Shown here: positions 6,436 through 10,914 of the stretch, piece by piece | How positions within the stretch are numbered: the stretch's first letter is position 1 | Layout: each line of letters begins with the position of its first letter | NCBI GenBank assembly: GCA_938023885.1 | Contig: CALJCU010000290.1 | Coordinates: 1-10,914 of the forward strand | From: an uncultured Prevotella sp. | Lineage (GTDB): Bacteria > Bacteroidota > Bacteroidia > Bacteroidales > Bacteroidaceae | Direction of reading: 5' to 3' | DNA: 10,914 nt | Notes under the pieces: model-generated | What the model saw: the letters and a program-made list of their open reading frames with translations, nothing else | The model's database searches: none | Told to the model about the DNA's origin: nothing | Position numbers and translations under genes: made by a program

Positions 6436-6993
6436 TTATTTGTACCCTCGTTTCGACAGCCAGTTGTTGATGCGTCCTTTGTATTTGCCGAACCAGGCAT
6501 GTTTTGCTTTGGCAGTTCCCGCATCGATAGCAAGCTCTCGCGCTTCCTCAAGCCAGGTGCGGATGCGTCGCTTCTCATTTTCTTTGAGGGTCGGGTATTT
6601 CTCAAGGTAAGCGCCGTAGGTACGCTCTACGACACCGTAGGTCATGCCGTCCTTGACCTCTGTGACCTGAGCATCGGTGAGATAGTTGGCAAGGTCGGCG
6701 GCAAAAGCGAAATGACGTTTGTAAAGCTCAGCCTGACGCGCTGTCTCATCCGTGTATCTCTGTTCGATGTCATTGATGAGAAAATAGCGGTTGCACACGA
6801 TGGTGAGGACATTTGCTTTTGCATTTTTATCTTTCAGGTCGAGGGCATCGACAATCTTCGAGGATCGTGTAAGGATGGTCTGCACGTAGTCGTGAGGCCG
6901 TCCTGCACCGTCGAGCTTCACCTCCTGCGCCTCTGCCCTCATTACCATGCAGAGAACGAGACAGACAAGCAGCAGTTTATGTGTTTTCTTCAT
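6436..6993 (-). CDS. DUF3826-family secreted protein
   Basis: A 185-residue exported protein. The signal peptide (1-20) has a basic start and a leucine-rich core ending MRAEA, before QEVKL. No lipobox cysteine is seen at a suitable position; the core cysteines (C11, C15) lie within the hydrophobic stretch. The mature part is largely alpha-helical and charged, with conserved-looking segments VCNRYFLINDIEQRY (66-80) and DGMTYGVVERTYGAYLEKYP (114-133), and a basic end (WLSKRGYK). It fits DUF3826, a Bacteroidetes family repeatedly found in pectin and rhamnogalacturonan loci whose biochemical role I do not know. It lies 18 bp after the PL1 gene and 8 bp before the beta-helix gene, so it is surely co-transcribed. 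No catalytic motif is recognisable; a binding or accessory role is possible but not shown. Confidence 0.8.
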   Translation of the reverse strand: MKKTHKLLLVCLVLCMVMRAEAQEVKLDGAGRPHDYVQTILTRSSKIVDALDLKDKNAKANVLTIVCNRYFLINDIEQRYTDETARQAELYKRHFAFAADLANYLTDAQVTEVKDGMTYGVVERTYGAYLEKYPTLKENEKRRIRTWLEEARELAIDAGTAKAKHAWFGKYKGRINNWLSKRGYK

Positions 6994-7011
6994 TGCCTTT
7001 AATCAATGTGC

Positions 7012-8742
7012 TTAATCTTGTAGCGGCTGGATGAGTGTGTCGTGGTTGTTACGCAGGTCGGTCCAGTCGGTCTTCACCGTTGTGCTGATGCCATTGATAT
7101 ATTTCTCAATGTTCGTATAGCCGTCACCCGTGCAGTCTTTGTTGGCATCCGTTGGGTCGTTGGGATTCAGGCCGTGTGCCGTCTCCCAGTCGTCGGGCAT
7201 GCCATCGCCGTCAGAGTCTTTATATGGCTTGCCTTTATATTCGGGGTATCCGCCCATCTGCGCCGGGTCGGTGATGATACCTTTCTTATAAGAGTCGTTG
7301 CCGAGTCGGCGGTATTTGAATGTGCCGTCAGCAGCCTGCGACTTCGGGGCGAGTCCCCAGAGGTCCCCATAAGGGTTTTTCTTCGGGAGCTTCTTGACAT
7401 AATAGACCTCGCCGGTACGTACTTCGTTGATGATGTGCTCGTCGACAATGTCTCGCTTGGGCAGTGTGGCACCGACATGGTCGAGCACATAGTCGAAGGT
7501 CTGCTCCTTGGGCAGAATTGTCATGGGCGGCATGACGAACGGCTCGTTGCTGCGCATGAGTGCTATCTCGTCAGGCTTGGCACTCTTACCGTCATCAGCA
7601 GTTTGAATGCCTCCCGCCCAGTTGTCTCTCGTCACACTGTCGTTGCCTTCTACGATGTTACCGCTGGCGTAGACTCTTCCATACTGTTTGTAAGGGAAGA
7701 GGTTGTTGCTGCGGCTCTCGCTTTTGATGATACGGTAGCGAGTGGGGCCCTCGGGTGTCAGCGGTCCCGGCTTATAATAGTTGTTGATGAAGTTGGACAT
7801 CGTCGAATATTCACCACCGTCAGCCGTGCGGTGCACCCAGTTGTAGACCACATTGTTGACGAAGTTGAACACACCGCCCCATCCGATGCTCGGGTTACGG
7901 CCTGTGTTGTCGGCCCAGAGGTTCCGCATGAAGGTTGTGTTCTCTCCACCGATGGTACTGCCGAAGGCGTGGTTGTAAGTGTCAAGCGCCTTGGCAGATA
8001 TCGTGTTCTGGATCGTCACATTGACGGTCGGCTCTTTTCTTTTCCCGAATTTGTTGCCGAGGTCGAACATGTGGCGGTAGAAAGAGATATTCTCATCCAG
8101 TCCCCACTCACAGGAACAATGGTCAATCATGATGTTTCCCACGGGGTTGCCGCCGAAGGAGTCTTCGCGGTACCACACATGGGTGTTACCCCGGCGGAAA
8201 CGCATGTATCTGACGATGACGTCGTGGGTATTGACCTGGAAGCTCTCGCCTGCGATACAGACGCCATCGCCCGGAGCCGTTTGCCCGGCAATCGTGATGT
8301 ACGGAGCGCGTACGATGATAGGAGTCTTCAGACGGATGATGCCACTGACGTTGAACACGATGATGCGTGCGCCGCCTTGCTCACAGGCCCAGCGGAAAGA
8401 GCCGGGACCGTCATCATTGAGGTTCGTCACCGTGACCACTTTTCCGCCACGGCCACCAAAAGTGTACATGCCACCACCCTCAGAACCTGGGAAAGCCGGT
8501 ATCTTTGCCTGACGGAGGTCATAGGGACGGAAAGCCCAGGGTACGTAAGGCCGGCCTTCCATGGCTTCCTTCTTCACAATCGGGAAGGCTACTGCCCAGG
8601 CCGAATCGGAATGCGCTGTCCACACCCGCTGCAACGAGTCGAACTTTTCCTGCGCCGCTTGTGTGATCTGCGGATACTGGGCCCTTGCTGCTATAGACAA
8701 GAGTAGCAGGGGGCATACCGCCAAAGTCTTTATCTGTTTCAT
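7012..8742 (-). CDS. Secreted pectate lyase, polysaccharide lyase family 1 type, with C-terminal calcium-loop region
   Basis: A 576-residue exported enzyme expected to cleave polygalacturonate by beta-elimination. The start chosen is ATG 8742-8740, which gives a clean signal peptide (1-21, ending IAARA before QYPQ). A longer reading from 8793 would add 17 mostly basic residues in front and spoil it. The catalytic beta-helix starts at IPAFPGSEGGGMYTFGGRGG (81-100). PL1 hallmarks are IMIDHCSCEWGLDE (204-217; likely Ca2+ ligands among D207, D216 and E217) and GRNPS (281-285), followed by VNNVVYNW (295-302), where R282 fits the catalytic arginine. The C-terminus has EF-hand or thrombospondin-3-like loops, DSDGDGMPDDWE (509-520) and DANKDCTGDGYTNIE (533-547), which I infer bind calcium. 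It is the first gene of the operon, 61 bp downstream of the regulator. Residue assignments are by motif, not by alignment. Confidence 0.92.
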   Translation of the reverse strand: MKQIKTLAVCPLLLLSIAARAQYPQITQAAQEKFDSLQRVWTAHSDSAWAVAFPIVKKEAMEGRPYVPWAFRPYDLRQAKIPAFPGSEGGGMYTFGGRGGKVVTVTNLNDDGPGSFRWACEQGGARIIVFNVSGIIRLKTPIIVRAPYITIAGQTAPGDGVCIAGESFQVNTHDVIVRYMRFRRGNTHVWYREDSFGGNPVGNIMIDHCSCEWGLDENISFYRHMFDLGNKFGKRKEPTVNVTIQNTISAKALDTYNHAFGSTIGGENTTFMRNLWADNTGRNPSIGWGGVFNFVNNVVYNWVHRTADGGEYSTMSNFINNYYKPGPLTPEGPTRYRIIKSESRSNNLFPYKQYGRVYASGNIVEGNDSVTRDNWAGGIQTADDGKSAKPDEIALMRSNEPFVMPPMTILPKEQTFDYVLDHVGATLPKRDIVDEHIINEVRTGEVYYVKKLPKKNPYGDLWGLAPKSQAADGTFKYRRLGNDSYKKGIITDPAQMGGYPEYKGKPYKDSDGDGMPDDWETAHGLNPNDPTDANKDCTGDGYTNIEKYINGISTTVKTDWTDLRNNHDTLIQPLQD

Positions 8743-8803
8743 CTTGTTTCTTGGTTTTAAGATAAGACGCAAACGCGATCGTTTTGTCATCATCCGAGAG
8801 CAA
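8743..8803 (-). promoter_or_regulatory. Regulator-to-PL1 intergenic region with a candidate operator
   Basis: This 61-bp gap follows the regulator stop and should hold the promoter of the pectin operon. At 8770-8786 an imperfect inverted repeat, CAAACG-CGAT-CGTTTTG on the + strand, has 6-bp arms around a 4-base centre with one unpaired base. On the minus strand its GCGTTTGC part resembles the tail of a -7 element (TTTG) but lacks the upstream TA. No convincing -33 box is seen. Binding by the AraC-type domain next door is plausible but unproven. Confidence 0.35.
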
Positions 8804-10914
8804 TTATTGTCGGGTATTCTTGGACGACTTTTGAAACTCGCGGGGCGTCATGCCGAAGCGTTTACGGAAACACTTGCCGAAGTAGCCGGTGTCGGAGAAT
8901 CCACAGTGGAAGGCGACATCCTGGATAGGCAGGTCGGTCGTCTTCAGCAGGTCGACGGCATGGGAAAGGCGGCGCTCCTTGACATAGTCCTTAGGTGCCA
9001 TCCCTGTGAGACTTTTCATGCGTTTGAAGAATGTGCTGCGGCTCATGCCGAGCTCCTTGGCGATGCTTTCTATCTCGAAGTTGTCAACTTGGAGGTGGTG
9101 ATCGATGAAGTCCTTGACCCGTTCAAGAAAAGCCTTGTCTTGCTGCTGGAGGTAGAACTGCTTCTTAAATTCCGTCAGTTTCGACTGCACATAGAGGTCA
9201 TTCTTTAGTCGGATCTGGTATTTGGCATAGCGAATGACGAAATAGAGCGCTGTCAAAAAGAGCAGTGCATAGAGGGTGTATGCCCACCACGTAGCCCACC
9301 AGGGTGGTAGGATGATGAGGGTAAGTCGCCGTGTGCCATGATGAAGCGGGTTGGCGGCATCGGTAGCCTTAACCACAAAGGTATAGGTCCCCGGTGGCAC
9401 ATTGGTATAGGAGGCTGTCCTGCTGTGTCCGTTGTGGTGCCAGTCCTCATCATAGCCTTCCAACCGGTAGTCGTAGATGACCCGGTTGTTTCCAAGGTTG
9501 CTGAGCCCCGCAAACTCAAGTTGGAACATCCGCTGGTCGTGCCTGAGTGTGATCGTGTCGGCATATTCGATGGCAGAATGTATTGGTGACGGGTCATGCA
9601 GTGTTCGGATGTCGGCGTTGTTCACTCTGCATCCAACGATGAAGACGGGTAGTAGGCCCCCGCTGGCTCTCAGATGGGCAGGGTCGAAAGCGAGAATGCC
9701 CGATTTTGTACCGATCCATATCTGTCCGTTCCGGCAGGTGAGAATAGAGGCCTCTTCCACTTCCACGTTGGGAAATCCTTCACTGCTTCCGAATGTTCTT
9801 ATCCGGCCGTTGGGCGGACTGAAACACGATACGGCACTGCCGTTGCACAGCCAGATTTGTCCTTGCCGGTCTTCGGTCATAGAGAGGATGACGTCATTGT
9901 GCAACCCTTCATTGGTACCATAAGTCGTAAATGACGGTTGGGTGGGGTGCTCGGGAGAGGCCTTGAGGAGACTGAAACCGCCACCAAAGGTACACATCCA
10001 GATATTCTGTTGATGGTTGCGATAAAGGTTATACACATCGGTGTTGGCAAGGGTGTTGGTGCGCGTACGATGATAGGTACAGAATCTTATATCGGAAGGC
10101 TTGCGGAAATGAATATCGAAGGACATCAGACCGTCTATCGTACCTACCCACATGCGGCCTTGCCGGTCTTCGGCCATATTTCTCACTTCAAGATAGAGTC
10201 CGTATTCAGGATAATGGGTGAAGCCATTGTGAATGTTGTAGAAGACCGTCTTGCCCCGTTGCCGTGCCATGAGGTTGAGGCCGCCGTCGAGTGTCCCCAC
10301 CCAGATATGGTGTAGGCGGTCCTCGTAGGTGAAATAGACGTTGTTGCCACTGAGCGAGGTCTTGTCGTTGGGATTGTGTTTATAATGGATGAAGTCCCAA
10401 CTGCCTTTCCCGTTAGGGATGGCTTCGGCGAGTCCGTCACCTTTCGTGGAGAGCCATAGATGGTGCTGATGATCCTCCATGATGTGATAGACGCTGCCAA
10501 TATGGTACTGGGCATAGTCGTAGGTGTTGATTACTGTGCCTCGGGCATCGAGCACAAGAAGCTTTTTGCTTCGCATGCCGACGAGAATACGGCCGTCGCG
10601 GAGCTGGAAAAGCGCTTTCACGCCGTCGTGTGCTTCGATAGGCAGCGGGATAATTCTGAACTGTGGGATAGGAGTGATAATCTGATAGACGCCGTTTCCG
10701 GTGGCAAGCCATTCCACATGATCCCGGCTCATGCAACGGTCGAAGATGGTCAGGCCTGAAGCCGAAGGCTGAGGTGAAGCTGTGCTAAGGGCTTTCTGTT
10801 GTAGATACAAGCGCCATTGCGAACGGTTCCAGTGATGACCAGTTGTCGGCTCTACTAAAATATGGTAAGCACTGTCTACCCATATTGCTTCTTTATGAGT
10901 GACGACAAATAGGG
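8804..10914 (-). CDS. Membrane-spanning sensor/AraC-type regulator: Reg_prop beta-propeller, Y_Y_Y domain, no kinase (5' end beyond window)
   Basis: The frame is open to the right edge, giving 702 visible residues; a TTG at 10810 is internal and the true start lies outside the window. At least eight Reg_prop repeats are visible (for example HHIWVGTLDGGLNLM, GRMWVGTIDGLMSF, GQIWIGTKSGILAF), forming a periplasmic beta-propeller. A Y_Y_Y domain follows (YDYRLEGYDEDWHH...GTYTFVVKATDA), then one membrane helix (about 9286-9226) after PPWWATWWAY. A ~45-residue cytoplasmic segment leads straight into an AraC-type DNA-binding domain (8804-9139), with helix-turn-helices ESIAKELGMSRSTFFKRM and VAFHCGFSDTGYFGKCFRKR. 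Hybrid two-component regulators of Bacteroidetes share this sensor and DNA-binding part but have histidine kinase, ATPase and receiver domains in between; all are missing here. It therefore looks like a one-component transmembrane regulator, comparable in principle to SusR. Its position directly upstream of the pectin operon suggests pectic oligosaccharide as the signal. Confidence 0.9.
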   Translation of the reverse strand, partial: LFVVTHKEAIWVDSAYHILVEPTTGHHWNRSQWRLYLQQKALSTASPQPSASGLTIFDRCMSRDHVEWLATGNGVYQIITPIPQFRIIPLPIEAHDGVKALFQLRDGRILVGMRSKKLLVLDARGTVINTYDYAQYHIGSVYHIMEDHQHHLWLSTKGDGLAEAIPNGKGSWDFIHYKHNPNDKTSLSGNNVYFTYEDRLHHIWVGTLDGGLNLMARQRGKTVFYNIHNGFTHYPEYGLYLEVRNMAEDRQGRMWVGTIDGLMSFDIHFRKPSDIRFCTYHRTRTNTLANTDVYNLYRNHQQNIWMCTFGGGFSLLKASPEHPTQPSFTTYGTNEGLHNDVILSMTEDRQGQIWLCNGSAVSCFSPPNGRIRTFGSSEGFPNVEVEEASILTCRNGQIWIGTKSGILAFDPAHLRASGGLLPVFIVGCRVNNADIRTLHDPSPIHSAIEYADTITLRHDQRMFQLEFAGLSNLGNNRVIYDYRLEGYDEDWHHNGHSRTASYTNVPPGTYTFVVKATDAANPLHHGTRRLTLIILPPWWATWWAYTLYALLFLTALYFVIRYAKYQIRLKNDLYVQSKLTEFKKQFYLQQQDKAFLERVKDFIDHHLQVDNFEIESIAKELGMSRSTFFKRMKSLTGMAPKDYVKERRLSHAVDLLKTTDLPIQDVAFHCGFSDTGYFGKCFRKRFGMTPREFQKSSKNTRQ

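Noticed and set aside
7042..8706. Long + strand open frame (554 codons) opposite the pectate lyase
   Set aside because: The minus strand shows signal peptide, PL1 motifs and calcium loops in frame. The + strand product has no signal peptide, domain or neighbour logic.
8743..8793. Extended start for the pectate lyase (MMTKRSRL...)
   Set aside because: It would put 17 mostly basic residues before a clean signal peptide, and it uses most of the space needed for the promoter.
8804..10810. Regulator starting at 10810
   Set aside because: That codon is TTG and the same frame stays open, with propeller-like sequence (for example EAIWVDSAYHILVEP), to the window edge. The gene is therefore partial.
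1..10914. CRISPR array, tRNA, rRNA, insertion sequence or phage genes
   Set aside because: No regularly spaced repeats, tRNA-like cloverleaf, transposase or integrase motifs were seen on either strand by eye.

Overview
The window looks like a chromosomal segment of a Bacteroidales anaerobe, most likely a Prevotella-type genome. Four things suggest this: an Rnf operon that opens with an RseC-family gene, a polysaccharide-utilisation-locus (PUL) style pectin operon (PL1 lyase, DUF3826 protein, beta-helix/DUF6298-like protein), a membrane regulator with Reg_prop repeats, a Y_Y_Y domain and an AraC domain, and two exact matches to the Bacteroidetes -7 promoter element TAnnTTTG. Every convincing gene lies on the minus strand, so the window reads functionally from right to left. 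The species cannot be fixed from the sequence.

Right part (10914 to 3729), pectin locus. A membrane-spanning sensor/regulator runs off the right edge. It keeps the beta-propeller, Y_Y_Y and AraC parts of a hybrid two-component system but has no histidine kinase or receiver domain. After 61 bp comes a tight operon: a secreted PL1-type pectate lyase with a C-terminal calcium-loop region, a small secreted DUF3826 protein, and an 882-residue secreted protein that fuses a pectin-type beta-helix to a glycosidase-like barrel. The intergenic gaps are 18 bp and 8 bp. A 13-bp hairpin with a T-run ends the operon. The likely scheme is that the regulator senses a pectic oligosaccharide and switches on enzymes that cut and trim pectin. 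No SusC/SusD pair is in view.

Middle (3720 to 3071), an isolated ECF sigma factor. It has its own -7 element, which lies inside a long interrupted inverted repeat, and its own terminator. No FecR-type anti-sigma gene is next to it. A 20-codon reading frame overlaps its stop codon in an ATGA arrangement.

Left part (2986 to 1), the start of an Rnf operon: rseC (TTG start), rnfB, rnfC, then rnfD, which runs off the left edge. RnfB and RnfC carry the iron-sulfur clusters of the ferredoxin:NAD+ oxidoreductase ion pump, and RnfD is a membrane subunit. rnfB and rnfC overlap by four bases. The rnfC-rnfD gap is unusually long (88 bp) and holds a GC-rich hairpin.

There is no gene-free stretch longer than about 210 bp. 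I saw no tRNA, rRNA, CRISPR array, insertion sequence or phage gene.
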